A stretch of DNA of 64,000 nucleotides from an uncultured Clostridia bacterium (GTDB lineage: Bacteria > Bacillota > Clostridia > Christensenellales > Borkfalkiaceae): the NCBI GenBank assembly GCA_959605945.1, contig CAUHGY010000001.1, positions 1 to 64,000 on the forward strand, given 5' to 3'. Position 1 is the first letter of the stretch. Every line of letters starts with the position of its first letter. Positions 1 through 8,726 of the stretch are shown here, in pieces. The position numbers and the translations under genes are program-made. The notes below the pieces were generated by a model. It ran no database searches. It saw only the letters and a list, made by a program, of their open reading frames with translations, and was not told the DNA's origin.

Positions 1-1458
1 GAAGCCGTGATGAGACTATCTGTACTTGAAGAATATAATCGCACTGCAGACGAGCCTCTTAAAAATGCCAGAAATGCGGTTGCCGGCGCTATCAGAAATC
101 TTGACCCCAAGATTACCGAAAAACGCAAAGTGGAAATCATGTTCTATAACGTGAACTATATGCAGGAAGGCAGCCTTTCATCGCAGACAGAGTGTGTTGA
201 TTTTTTACGTAAAAACGGATTTAAAGTACATCCGTTTTTAAAGGTTTGCAAAGATATAGAAGGCGTTATATCTGTCATAAAAGATATTAATATATCCAGA
301 AAAACACTGGATATTCTTACGGACGGTGCAGTTGTTAAGGTAAATGATTTTTCGGTTCGTGAGAAACTTGGTGCAACAGATAAATTTCCGCGCTGGGCCA
401 TCGCTTTCAAATTTGAGGCGGAAGAAGTAACCACCATTTTGAAAGACGTCAGATGGCAGGTCGGGAGAACCGGAAAGCTTACTCCGCTCGGCATACTGCA
501 GCCGACCGAGCTTGCCGGAGCTACGGTAAGAAAAGCTACTCTTAACAATTTCGGGGATATACTGCGCAAGGGCGTAAAGATCGGCGCCAGAGTGCTTGTC
601 AGAAGAAGTAACGAGGTAATTCCCGAAATACTCGGGGCAACGGAAATTTCTGAAAAATGCAAAGACGTTGAAAAGCCTGTAATTTGTCCGTTTTGCAAAG
701 CGCAGCTCATTGAATCGGGTGCAAATTTGTTTTGTCCCAACGAGCATTGCCGTCCGAGAGTTGTGGGCAGACTAACCAACTTTGCATCTAAAAACGGTAT
801 GAACATAGACGGATTCAGCGAAAAAACGGCAGGTCTTTTATTTGACGAAATGGGGGTTGAAAAATTTTACGACCTCTATACTCTTGACAGAAAAGCGCTT
901 ATGAAGCTTGAAGGATTTAAAAATGCAAAGACTTCAAATCTGTTGGAAGCAATAGAAAAGTCCAAAACCGTTCCGCTTTCCAATTTTATTTTTGCTCTCG
1001 GCATAGATAATGTCGGCAAAAAAACGGCGAAAGATCTTGCGGATATTTATAAAAGTTTTGAAAATTTTAAAAACGCCGGAAATGAAGAATTAAAAAATAT
1101 CGGTGATATCGGCGAAGTTACTGCCAATTGTATAACGGACTTTTTTAAAGATCGCAATAACGGCGAAGAGATTAAAAAGCTTTTTGAATGCGGCGTAAAG
1201 CCGTTCTACGAAGAAACAGCGAGGGCAGGCATATTTTCCGGGGAAAAAGTAGTTCTTACGGGAACGCTGGCTGATTTTAAGCGCGAAAACGCTGCAGCTA
1301 TTATCGAAGAGTTGGGCGGGGAAATTCTTTCCTCTGTGTCAAAAAACACTACCTTGGTCATCGCCGGCGAAAATGCTGGCGGAAAGCTTGCAAAAGCCAA
1401 GGCCATGAACATCAAAATTATAGATGAAGAAACATTTAAATCGCTTATAAAAACTTGA
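1..1458 (+). CDS. ligA: NAD-dependent DNA ligase LigA (5'-truncated by window)
   Basis: NAD+-dependent DNA ligase, which seals nicks in replication and repair. The reading frame is open from base 1, so the N-terminal part, with the catalytic KxDG lysine and the NAD-binding domain, lies upstream of the window. Visible in order: the end of the adenylation domain (GAIRNLDPKI, near residue 30), the OB fold with VGRTGKLTPLG near residue 150, a four-cysteine zinc finger (CPFC...CPNEHC, about 225-250), a helix-hairpin-helix region, and a C-terminal BRCT domain with VVLTGTL from about 410. About 485 residues are visible of a usual 650-670. A GTG at base 7 is internal and is not the real start. The downstream yloC promoter overlaps the stop codon. 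Confidence 0.97.
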   Translation, partial: EAVMRLSVLEEYNRTADEPLKNARNAVAGAIRNLDPKITEKRKVEIMFYNVNYMQEGSLSSQTECVDFLRKNGFKVHPFLKVCKDIEGVISVIKDINISRKTLDILTDGAVVKVNDFSVREKLGATDKFPRWAIAFKFEAEEVTTILKDVRWQVGRTGKLTPLGILQPTELAGATVRKATLNNFGDILRKGVKIGARVLVRRSNEVIPEILGATEISEKCKDVEKPVICPFCKAQLIESGANLFCPNEHCRPRVVGRLTNFASKNGMNIDGFSEKTAGLLFDEMGVEKFYDLYTLDRKALMKLEGFKNAKTSNLLEAIEKSKTVPLSNFIFALGIDNVGKKTAKDLADIYKSFENFKNAGNEELKNIGDIGEVTANCITDFFKDRNNGEEIKKLFECGVKPFYEETARAGIFSGEKVVLTGTLADFKRENAAAIIEELGGEILSSVSKNTTLVIAGENAGGKLAKAKAMNIKIIDEETFKSLIKT

Positions 1459-1483
1459 TAAAATAATATAAATGTGATAAAAT
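1455..1483 (+). promoter_or_regulatory. Candidate sigma-A promoter for yloC-gmk-rpoZ
   Basis: TTGATA (1455-1460), a 17-base spacer, then TAAAAT (1478-1483). The -35 box overlaps the ligA stop codon. It would start transcription about 25 bases upstream of the yloC start. This is a consensus match only. Confidence 0.5.
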
Positions 1484-1513
1484 GATAAAAAGACTGGTGA
1501 AGGAGCACTTTTT

Positions 1514-2383
1514 ATGCCCAGCATGACCGGCTACGGCAGAGCCGAATACAGCGGAAACGCCATCGATCTTCTTGTTGAAATTAAGACGGTGAATAACCGT
1601 AACTTCGATCTGAACGTAAAGTCGCCGCGCGCTTTTATTGTTTTTGAAGATTTGGTACGAAAGACCGTGCAGAATTTTGTAAGGCGCGGAAGAATAGACG
1701 TTTATATAACTTTTTCCGATAAACGCGAAAGCACAGCGGCTATTTCAGTCAATATCGAGAAAGCACGGGCATATTATGACGCCGGCAGGCTGATAGCCGA
1801 AGAACTCGGTATAGATAACGACGTTACCGCATGCGCGGTTTTAAAAGCGCCCGATGTTCTGGCGGATAATATTTCGACCGATGTTTCGGAATTTGAAAAT
1901 ATTCTCAAAGAAATGCTGGTCAGGGCATGCGAAAATTTATGTGCCATGCGGCGGCGTGAAGGCGATAAACTTGTACGCGATATGCTCGCCGGAATGGAAA
2001 CTATAAAAGACCTTCGCAAAAAGATAACGGAAAGAGCGCCGCTTGTTGCTTCGGAATACAGGGAAAAACTCAGAAAACGCATTGAAGAAATTCTCGGCGA
2101 CGTAAACTATGAAGAGTCGCGCCTTTTATCGGAAGTCGCATTTTTTACGGACAGGGCCAATATAGACGAAGAACTTACCAGGCTCGGTTCGCATATAGCG
2201 CAGTTCGAAGAAATTGCGGGAACGGACGGCGCCGGTAAAAAACTTGATTTTCTCATGCAGGAATTTAACCGTGAGGCAAACACCATCTGTTCAAAATCAA
2301 ACGATATAGAAGTGACGCGTTTGGCGCTGTCGCTTAAAAACGAGATAGAAAAAGTCAGAGAGCAGGTTCAGAATCTTGAATAG
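1514..2383 (+). CDS. yloC: YicC/YloC family endoribonuclease
   Basis: YicC/YloC family protein of 289 residues, a normal length. It begins with the family signature MPSMTGYGRAE and has the charged C-terminal domain (DUF1732 type) with the ending DIEVTRLALSLKNEIEKVREQ. Members have been described as RNA endonucleases. An AAGGAG site lies upstream of the ATG. The gene overlaps the TTG start of gmk by 8 bases, and the yloC-gmk-rpoZ neighbourhood is standard for Bacillota. B. subtilis has remA between yloC and gmk; it is absent here. Confidence 0.93.
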   Translation: MPSMTGYGRAEYSGNAIDLLVEIKTVNNRNFDLNVKSPRAFIVFEDLVRKTVQNFVRRGRIDVYITFSDKRESTAAISVNIEKARAYYDAGRLIAEELGIDNDVTACAVLKAPDVLADNISTDVSEFENILKEMLVRACENLCAMRRREGDKLVRDMLAGMETIKDLRKKITERAPLVASEYREKLRKRIEEILGDVNYEESRLLSEVAFFTDRANIDEELTRLGSHIAQFEEIAGTDGAGKKLDFLMQEFNREANTICSKSNDIEVTRLALSLKNEIEKVREQVQNLE

Positions 2384-2960
2384 CCGTAATATATTGGTTG
2401 TGCTTTCAGGGCCTTCAGGGGTCGGTAAAGGCACGGTGGCAAAAAATCTTATTGAAAGAAACAAAAACATTTCACTAAGCGTTTCTTGTACTACGCGCGC
2501 TCCGCGGACGGGTGAAAAAAACGGCGTGGACTATTTTTTTATAGACAGATCTGAATTTGAAAAAAAAATAGAAAAAGGCGGATTTCTGGAATATTCGGAG
2601 CATTTTGAAAACCTTTACGGAACGCCGAAGGATTTCGTGATCGAAAAATTGAAAACCGGCGATGTGCTTTTGGAAATTGACGTCAACGGCGGACTTAAAG
2701 TAAAGGAAAATTTTAAAGACGCTGTTCTTATTATGCTGATTCCGCCTTCCGTCGAAGAAGTCAGGCGAAGATTGCTTATGCGTCACACCGAAACGGAAGA
2801 TAAAATCAATGTCCGCATGCAGAGAATAGGTTATGAACTCGGCAAAAAGGATTTGTACGACTATGCGGTGGTTAATGACGTTTTGTCGGATGCGGTCGCC
2901 AGGGTTGAAGAAATAATAAAAAAAGAAAAAGAAAATAATATAAAAGGAGCAGAAATATGA
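2376..2960 (+). CDS. gmk: Guanylate kinase
   Basis: Guanylate kinase, converting GMP and ATP to GDP and ADP; 194 residues. The P-loop [10 protein letters not shown] sits near residues 10-20, followed by the GMP-binding region ([17 protein letters not shown], about 37-53) and the YGTP motif near 80. The only start that includes the full N-terminal strand is the TTG at 2376, inside the end of yloC, so translation is probably coupled. It overlaps rpoZ by 4 bases (ATGA). The last residues are rich in lysine and glutamate. Confidence 0.96.
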   Translation: MNSRNILVVLSGPSGVGKGTVAKNLIERNKNISLSVSCTTRAPRTGEKNGVDYFFIDRSEFEKKIEKGGFLEYSEHFENLYGTPKDFVIEKLKTGDVLLEIDVNGGLKVKENFKDAVLIMLIPPSVEEVRRRLLMRHTETEDKINVRMQRIGYELGKKDLYDYAVVNDVLSDAVARVEEIIKKEKENNIKGAEI

Positions 2961-3160
2961 TACATAAACCTCCAATAGATGAACTTGTTGATAAAATCGG
3001 ATCTAAATATGCGCTCTGTATAGTTGCGAGCAAGCGCGCCAGACAGCTTATGGAACAGGCGCAGAATCAAGGGTATAACGAACTTCCCGATAAGGAGAAA
3101 CCTTTATCTGTCGCCGCGCAGGAAATTTACGACGGTAAACTTATTGCTACCGTAGACTGA
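2957..3160 (+). CDS. rpoZ: RNA polymerase omega subunit
   Basis: Omega subunit of RNA polymerase, 67 residues, which helps assemble and stabilise the beta' subunit. The conserved segment [16 protein letters not shown], followed by VASKRARQL, is present at residues 5-30, and the C-terminus has the usual [16 protein letters not shown] lies 8 bases before the ATG, which overlaps the gmk stop. In B. subtilis coaBC follows rpoZ; here a hairpin terminator and priA follow directly. Confidence 0.96.
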   Translation: MIHKPPIDELVDKIGSKYALCIVASKRARQLMEQAQNQGYNELPDKEKPLSVAAQEIYDGKLIATVD

Positions 3161-3170
3161 TAAAAGAAAT

Positions 3171-3203
3171 GCCTGCCGGTTTTGCGGCGGGCATATTTTC
3201 TTT
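3171..3203 (+). terminator. Probable rho-independent terminator after rpoZ
   Basis: An eight-pair GC-rich stem, GCCTGCCG / CGGCGGGC (one G-U pair, loop GTTTTG), at 3171-3192 is followed by a loose T-rich stretch (ATATTTTCTTT). The U-tract is interrupted, so termination may be partial, and priA starts only 19 bases further on. Confidence 0.55.
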
Positions 3204-3221
3204 GAGGTTAAACAGATATTT

Positions 3222-5420
3222 ATGTACGCTGACGTTATCGTCGATATTGCCAGCAGCGAAGTCGACAGAATATTTGAATACTCTTTTGATGGCAACGGCG
3301 TTAAAGCCGGTTGCCGTGTCAGCGTGCCTTTCGGAAATAAAAATATAGAAGGCATCGTCATAGGCATTAAAGAAAAAAGTGACTTTCCGCCTGAAAAAAT
3401 AAAAAGCATAAGCGCGATAAAAGATGAAATTCCCGCATTGACCGATGAAATTCTGGCGCTTGCGGAATATATGTGCTCTAAATATTATATAACTCGCGCA
3501 CAGGCTTTGCGGCTTTTTCTTCCCAGTGAGATGAGAAAAGGAAAAGTACGGGAATTATATGCCGATTTTATATTGACTGCGGAAGATTTTTCTTTGTGCG
3601 AAGCTCTCAAAACCCTTCGGAAATCCGCGCTTAAACAAAAAGAATTGCTTTGTTACGTTTCGGAAAACGGAAAAACGCGAGCATCCGTTTTAAATGAAAA
3701 ATTCGGAAGAGCTGCGGTAAAAGCTTGCGTTGATAAGGGTTTTTTTAAAATTGTCACAGAAAAAAACATCAGATCTCCTTATAAAGAACTCTGTGCAAGA
3801 GATAAAGACGTGATTCTTACGCCTAAACAGTCCGATGCTGTTAACAGCATAGAAAATACAGATAAGGTTACAACGCTTTTATACGGAGTTACCGGCAGCG
3901 GAAAAACGGAAGTTTATCTTAATCTGATAAACAAAGTGATAGAGAAAGGCCGCTCGGCAATTATGATGGTTCCCGAAATTGCTCTTACGCCGCAGATGCT
4001 TTCGCAGCTTCGTGCGCGTTTTGGCGACGGCGCTGCAATACTGCACAGCGGTCTTTCCGCCGGAGAACGCTTCGATGAATGGTGGCGTCTAAGAAACGGG
4101 GAAGCGGTTATTGCCATCGGTGCGAGAAGCGCGGTATTTGCTCCTGTGGAAAATGTCGGAATCATAATAATCGATGAAGAGCATGACGGCAGTTATACAA
4201 GTGAGACCAGTCCGAGATATTCTACTGCCGAAGTTGCGTTGTTCAGGGCAAAATATAACGGGGCAAAGCTCGTTCTCGGAAGCGCAACGCCGTCGGTTGA
4301 AAGTTTTATGCTTGCCACAAACGGTATTTATAATCTTGCAGAACTTCCGGACAGAATAAACAAAAAACCTCTTCCGCAAGTAGAGATTGCAGATATGCGG
4401 TCGGAAGTCAGGAGAGGCAATAACACGCCCTTTTCTTCGATATTGAAAGCCGAATTGCAAAATTGTCTCAATAACGGCAATCAGGCAATCATTTTTTTGA
4501 ACCAGCGCGGATATTCCAAGACGGTAATTTGCACCGAGTGCGGGCACGTGCAGAAATGTTCTTCCTGCGATGTGTCGCTTACATATCATATGGAAGAAAA
4601 TTCACTGCTCTGCCACTATTGCGGGGCAAAATATAAGATGATATCGGCGTGTACGGAATGCGGTAGTCCTTTTATTAGGCACGGAGGATTCGGAACGGAA
4701 AGAGTCGTTTCGGAATTGCAAAAATTATTTCCCGGAGCGCGCATTCTGAGAATGGACAGAGATACCACAAAAAACAAGGAGAGTCATTTTAAAATTCTCG
4801 GAAGTTTTGCCGCGAGACAGGCGGATATACTTGTGGGCACGCAGATGATCGCAAAAGGGCACGATTTTCCGTTTGTTACTCTTGTCGGGATACTTGACGC
4901 GGACATGAGCCTGCATTTTTCCGATTATCGCAGCAATGAAAGGACGTTTCAGTTGCTTACGCAGGTTGCGGGAAGAAGCGGCCGTGCGGAAGAAGCGGGA
5001 AAAGTGGTTCTTCAAACTTATTCTCCCGACAATGCGGTTTTAAGGCAAGCTATCCGCTACGATTACGAGAGTTTTTACAGGCATGAGATTTCTGTCAGGA
5101 AAGCTACGGCTTTTCCTCCGTTTACCGATATTGTGAGAGTTCTTATAAAAAGCGAAAACGACGAACAGGCGCTTGCCGTCACCAAAAAAATATACGGGGA
5201 GCTGAATATGTTATATTTACAGGAAAAGGATAAATTTCGCTTTTTCGGATGTATGAAAGCACCGATAAAAAAATTGCAGAATCAGTTCCGTTATCAGGTG
5301 CTTATGCGAATTAATGCCGGCAACAAGCCGTTGCTTGACAAAATTTTTTCAGCGGTTTCCGATAATAAGACCAGAAACGTTTTTGTTTCGATGGAAGTCA
5401 ACCCCAATAATCTGACTTAA
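3222..5420 (+). CDS. priA: Primosomal protein N' (PriA helicase)
   Basis: PriA, the 3'-to-5' DNA helicase that restarts collapsed replication forks; 732 residues, full length. Visible in order: the N-terminal 3'-DNA-binding domain with the SVPFGNK motif, Walker A GVTGSGKTEVYL near residue 225, the DEEH box (IIDEEHDGSY, near 316), eight zinc-binding cysteines between about 440 and 485 (CTECGHVQKCSSC, CHYC, CTEC), and helicase motifs V/VI (GTQMIAKGHDF, QVAGRSGRA). The ATG at 3222 has a weak GAGG site upstream. It is followed after 13 bases by def, the order seen in B. subtilis. Confidence 0.97.
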   Translation: MYADVIVDIASSEVDRIFEYSFDGNGVKAGCRVSVPFGNKNIEGIVIGIKEKSDFPPEKIKSISAIKDEIPALTDEILALAEYMCSKYYITRAQALRLFLPSEMRKGKVRELYADFILTAEDFSLCEALKTLRKSALKQKELLCYVSENGKTRASVLNEKFGRAAVKACVDKGFFKIVTEKNIRSPYKELCARDKDVILTPKQSDAVNSIENTDKVTTLLYGVTGSGKTEVYLNLINKVIEKGRSAIMMVPEIALTPQMLSQLRARFGDGAAILHSGLSAGERFDEWWRLRNGEAVIAIGARSAVFAPVENVGIIIIDEEHDGSYTSETSPRYSTAEVALFRAKYNGAKLVLGSATPSVESFMLATNGIYNLAELPDRINKKPLPQVEIADMRSEVRRGNNTPFSSILKAELQNCLNNGNQAIIFLNQRGYSKTVICTECGHVQKCSSCDVSLTYHMEENSLLCHYCGAKYKMISACTECGSPFIRHGGFGTERVVSELQKLFPGARILRMDRDTTKNKESHFKILGSFAARQADILVGTQMIAKGHDFPFVTLVGILDADMSLHFSDYRSNERTFQLLTQVAGRSGRAEEAGKVVLQTYSPDNAVLRQAIRYDYESFYRHEISVRKATAFPPFTDIVRVLIKSENDEQALAVTKKIYGELNMLYLQEKDKFRFFGCMKAPIKKLQNQFRYQVLMRINAGNKPLLDKIFSAVSDNKTRNVFVSMEVNPNNLT

Positions 5421-5433
5421 AAACGGTGTATTT

Positions 5434-5886
5434 ATGGCAATTAGAAATATTGTTCAGATAGGAGATGAAATTCTCCGCAAAAAAAGTTTTCCCGTGACCG
5501 ATTTCGGAGAAAAAACGCATCAGTTGCTTGACGATATGAAACAGACTCTCGATACAACCAACGGACAGGGACTTGCGGCTCCGCAAGCGGGCGTTTTGCG
5601 AAGAGCATTTATCGTCCATGCCGAAGGTAAGTTTTATGAATGTTTGAATCCCGTGATTGTCAAATCAAGCGGCAAACAGGTCGGTGAGGAGAGATGTTTG
5701 TCGGTCCGCGGAAAATACGGGATAGTGGAGCGGCCCATGGATATAACTCTCGAAGCGCAGGACAGATACGGAAAAAGTTTTACGGTCAGAGCAGAGGGGT
5801 TAATGGCGCGTATTTTCTGTCACGAATACGATCACCTTGACGGTATTCTGTACGTAGATAAGGCAAATTCCGTTTCGGAGGAGTGA
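5434..5886 (+). CDS. def: Peptide deformylase, copy 1 (altered motif 2)
   Basis: Peptide deformylase, which removes the formyl group from new proteins; 150 residues. Motif 1 is GQGLAAPQ (normal G-x-G-x-A-A-P-Q) and motif 3 is HEYDH (normal HExDH). Motif 2 reads ERCLS where the family has EGCLS: the metal-binding cysteine is kept but the invariant glycine is an arginine. The next gene is a second copy differing at about 21 of 150 residues and having the canonical motif. Copy 1 may therefore be weakened or specialised. It sits 13 bases after priA and probably shares its transcript. Confidence 0.93.
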   Translation: MAIRNIVQIGDEILRKKSFPVTDFGEKTHQLLDDMKQTLDTTNGQGLAAPQAGVLRRAFIVHAEGKFYECLNPVIVKSSGKQVGEERCLSVRGKYGIVERPMDITLEAQDRYGKSFTVRAEGLMARIFCHEYDHLDGILYVDKANSVSEE

Positions 5887-6094
5887 TTTTAAGGATGTAA
5901 ATGTCTGTCAAGCGGATCTTTTTTCTGCGTTTCAACTATTAGGGAAGTTGAACGTCTAAAATAATTTTTTGTGCCGCAGACATATATTAAATGCTCTAAG
6001 GAAGTTGGTAATGAGAAATAAACGAGCCGCAGATTAAATCTTTCGATTTTTATGAAAGCTGACCGGCGGTAGACTTATTTTATAAAGGTGTAAA

Positions 6095-6547
6095 ATGGCT
6101 ATAAGAAATATTGTTCAGATAGGAGATGAAATTCTCCGCAAAAAAAGTTTTCCCGTGACCGATTTCGGAGAAAAAACACATCAGTTGCTTGACGATATGA
6201 GACAGACGCTCGACAAGGCTAATGGCGCAGGGCTTGCGGCTCCGCAAGTGGGCATTTTGCGAAGAGCGTTTATCGTTCATGCCGAAGGTAAGTTTTACGA
6301 ATGTTTGAATCCCGTGATCGTCAAGACAAGCGGTAAACAGGTCGGTGAAGAGGGGTGTTTGTCTGTTCGCGGCAAGTATGGAATAGTGGAACGCCCCATG
6401 AAGGTAACCGTCAAAGCGCAGAACAGATACGGAAAAAGCTTTACGGTCAAAGCGGAAGGTTTTCTGGCGCGGGCTTTTTGCCATGAAAACGATCATCTTG
6501 ACGGAGTTTTGTATGTTGATAAAGCAACTTCTTTATCGGAGGAATGA
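6095..6547 (+). CDS. def: Peptide deformylase, copy 2 (canonical)
   Basis: Second tandem peptide deformylase, 150 residues, with all three metal motifs intact (GAGLAAPQ, EGCLS, HENDH). The first 35 residues are identical to copy 1 and the DNA there is nearly identical, pointing to a recent duplication or gene conversion. The 208-base gap between the copies (5887-6094) has no recognisable gene. An AAAGGTG site precedes the ATG. It lies 5 bases before fmt, so this copy is the natural partner of the formyltransferase and probably the housekeeping enzyme. Confidence 0.96.
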   Translation: MAIRNIVQIGDEILRKKSFPVTDFGEKTHQLLDDMRQTLDKANGAGLAAPQVGILRRAFIVHAEGKFYECLNPVIVKTSGKQVGEEGCLSVRGKYGIVERPMKVTVKAQNRYGKSFTVKAEGFLARAFCHENDHLDGVLYVDKATSLSEE

Positions 6548-6552
6548 TTTAA

Positions 6553-7485
6553 GTGCTTAAAATAGTCTATCTCGGAACTCCTGAGTTTGCGGTAAAACCT
6601 TTTGTGGAGTTATTGAGACATAAAGATAAATTCGAAGTATGCGCGGCGGTCACTAATCCGGACAGACCTGTCGGAAGAAAGCAGATAATGACTCCTTCAC
6701 CGGTAAAACAAGCGGCGATAAATAACGGCATACGCGTTTTTACTTATGACAAAATAAAGCTCGAAGGCGTCAACGACATGAAAGAACTTTCCCCCGATTT
6801 GATGGTTACTTGCGCGTTCGGGCAGATTCTTTCAAGAGAAATTCTCGATATACCGAGACTCGGGGTAATCAATGTCCATGCTTCGCTTCTTCCTAAGTAC
6901 AGAGGTGCGTCTCCCATTCATTACGCCGTTTTAAACGGGGAAAAACAGACCGGTATAACCATTATGAAAACGGATATCGGCATAGATACCGGTGATATTA
7001 TTTTGCAAAAGAGTATAGATATAGGCGAACGCGAGACTTGCGGAGAACTTTTCGAAAGGCTTTCGGTTCTGGGGGCAAAATGTTTAATCGATGCGCTGGA
7101 ACTTATGGAATGCGGTAAAGCCGTGTATAGAAAACAAGACGATTCTGCCGCCACGCTCACAAAAATGATCAGAAAAGAAGACGCATTAATAGACTGGAAT
7201 AAATCTGCAGCGGAAGTTTTTAATGCGATTCGGGCCTTTAACCCCGCGCCGTCGGCGTTCACTTTTCTTGACGGATTGCCGTTAAAGATATTTGAAGCGG
7301 AAATAAACTGCGGAGCAGGTTTGCCGGGCGAAATTATTTGTTGCGACGAAAACAAACTGGAGATTGCCTGCGGAAAAGGGTCGGTTGTCATTAAAAAATT
7401 GCAGAAATCGGGCGGTAAAGAAATGACGGCGCAGGATTTTTTGAGGGGCAATAAACTTGTGAAAGGCAGCTTTTTGGGTAAATGA
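6553..7485 (+). CDS. fmt: Methionyl-tRNA formyltransferase
   Basis: Formylates the initiator Met-tRNA using 10-formyl-tetrahydrofolate; 310 residues. It has the N-terminal YLGTPEFAV motif, the signature NVHASLLPKYRGASPI near residues 107-122 with GIDTGDI near 145, and the C-terminal tRNA-binding OB-like domain. The start is a GTG with GGAGG about 10 bases upstream inside the end of def copy 2. It overlaps rsmB by 4 bases (ATGA). Deformylase and formyltransferase act at the two ends of the formyl-methionine cycle. Confidence 0.97.
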   Translation: MLKIVYLGTPEFAVKPFVELLRHKDKFEVCAAVTNPDRPVGRKQIMTPSPVKQAAINNGIRVFTYDKIKLEGVNDMKELSPDLMVTCAFGQILSREILDIPRLGVINVHASLLPKYRGASPIHYAVLNGEKQTGITIMKTDIGIDTGDIILQKSIDIGERETCGELFERLSVLGAKCLIDALELMECGKAVYRKQDDSAATLTKMIRKEDALIDWNKSAAEVFNAIRAFNPAPSAFTFLDGLPLKIFEAEINCGAGLPGEIICCDENKLEIACGKGSVVIKKLQKSGGKEMTAQDFLRGNKLVKGSFLGK

Positions 7486-8726
7486 TTAATTATTTTTATG
7501 ACTGCTATCAAATTTTATGTAAGGTATACAGCGACAAAACGTTTTTAAAACAAGCTATTTCCGAAACCGTTATCGAGGAAAAAAACAGAGCTTTGACGGT
7601 TAAAACCTGTTACGGTGTGCTTGATAAGGACATAGAGCTTTCTTATTACATAAGCTGTCTTACAGAAAAAACTCCCAAACAGGCAATACGAACGGTGCTT
7701 AAAATTGCTATGTATGCGGTTAAGTATCTCGAAAAGCACATATATGCCGTTACGCAAAATGCCGTCGAATTGGTAAAGAAACTGGGTAAGGGCGGTGCTG
7801 CGGGATTTGTCAATGCGTTTTTGCGGAGATTTTCTTTTGCAAAATTTGTTTTTCCTTCAGATCCGATAAAAAGTTTAAGCATAAGGTATTCTTATCCCGA
7901 GTTTGCTATAAAAAAACTTGCGGATTATTATGGGTTAGAGCGTGCCGAGAAAATTATAGCGGCTGAAAACGTGGCAACTTGTTTGTCTTTTTTTGAAACG
8001 GACGGCGAAGAATATCTAAAAAAATTAAATATAAATTATGAAAATACTCCTTTTGATAATGTATTTACGGCGAAAAATTTTGTAAGAAACAGCGATTACG
8101 ACAAAGGTATATATACATTCCAGGCGTTGGGATCGGTTGCTATATGCGATGTGGTGGAAAGAGGGGGCTCTCTTTTGGACAGCTGTGCCGCTCCCGGGGG
8201 CAAAAGCGTAAGATTGTCTTATAAATTCGACAAAGTTACTTCATGGGATATTCATCCGCATAGGGTGGAGCTTATACGTGAATACAAAGAAAGAATGAGG
8301 CGCGATAATATTTTTGCGGAAGTCAGAGATGCGAAAATTTATGACGCAAAATATGAAAAAGCTTTCGATGCCGTTTTGTGCGATGCGCCGTGCAGCGGGT
8401 TCGGGGTCGTGGGGGATAATCCGGATATTAAACTGAACAGGGAAGAAAAAAATGTAAATTCGCTTATAAAAGAGCAGCTTGCAATACTTAAAACAGTGTC
8501 CCGATATGTAAAAAAAGGCGGCAGCCTTTATTATTCTACGTGTTCGATTTTCCCTTGTGAAAATATAATGATTATCGATAAGTTTATGTCTGACATAAAA
8601 GGATTTGAATTGCAGGATATATCAAGTCCGCTGGCAAATATCAAAATTAACGGCAGTTTGCAGTTCTTGCCGGATATTTCCGAAGGACAAGGTTTTTATA
8701 TAGCTAAGCTAAAGAGAGTAAAGTGA
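7482..8726 (+). CDS. rsmB: 16S rRNA (cytosine-C5)-methyltransferase RsmB
   Basis: RsmB methylates C967 (E. coli numbering) of 16S rRNA using S-adenosylmethionine; 414 residues. The N-terminal 130 residues form a NusB-like RNA-binding domain (TPKQAIRTVLKIAMYAV, VNAFLRRF). The methyltransferase domain has the SAM motif DSCAAPGGKS near 230 and the two catalytic cysteines of this family in CDAPCSGFG and STCSI. Start and stop codons overlap those of fmt and rlmN, indicating coupled translation. Confidence 0.95.
   Translation: MINYFYDCYQILCKVYSDKTFLKQAISETVIEEKNRALTVKTCYGVLDKDIELSYYISCLTEKTPKQAIRTVLKIAMYAVKYLEKHIYAVTQNAVELVKKLGKGGAAGFVNAFLRRFSFAKFVFPSDPIKSLSIRYSYPEFAIKKLADYYGLERAEKIIAAENVATCLSFFETDGEEYLKKLNINYENTPFDNVFTAKNFVRNSDYDKGIYTFQALGSVAICDVVERGGSLLDSCAAPGGKSVRLSYKFDKVTSWDIHPHRVELIREYKERMRRDNIFAEVRDAKIYDAKYEKAFDAVLCDAPCSGFGVVGDNPDIKLNREEKNVNSLIKEQLAILKTVSRYVKKGGSLYYSTCSIFPCENIMIIDKFMSDIKGFELQDISSPLANIKINGSLQFLPDISEGQGFYIAKLKRVK

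Noticed and set aside
156..806. Minus-strand open frame opposite ligA
   Set aside because: The + strand encodes unmistakable ligase domains; the antisense frame has no recognisable features.
5887..6094. Possible small gene or mobile remnant between the two def copies
   Set aside because: Stops occur in all frames and no inverted repeat or similarity to known elements was seen.
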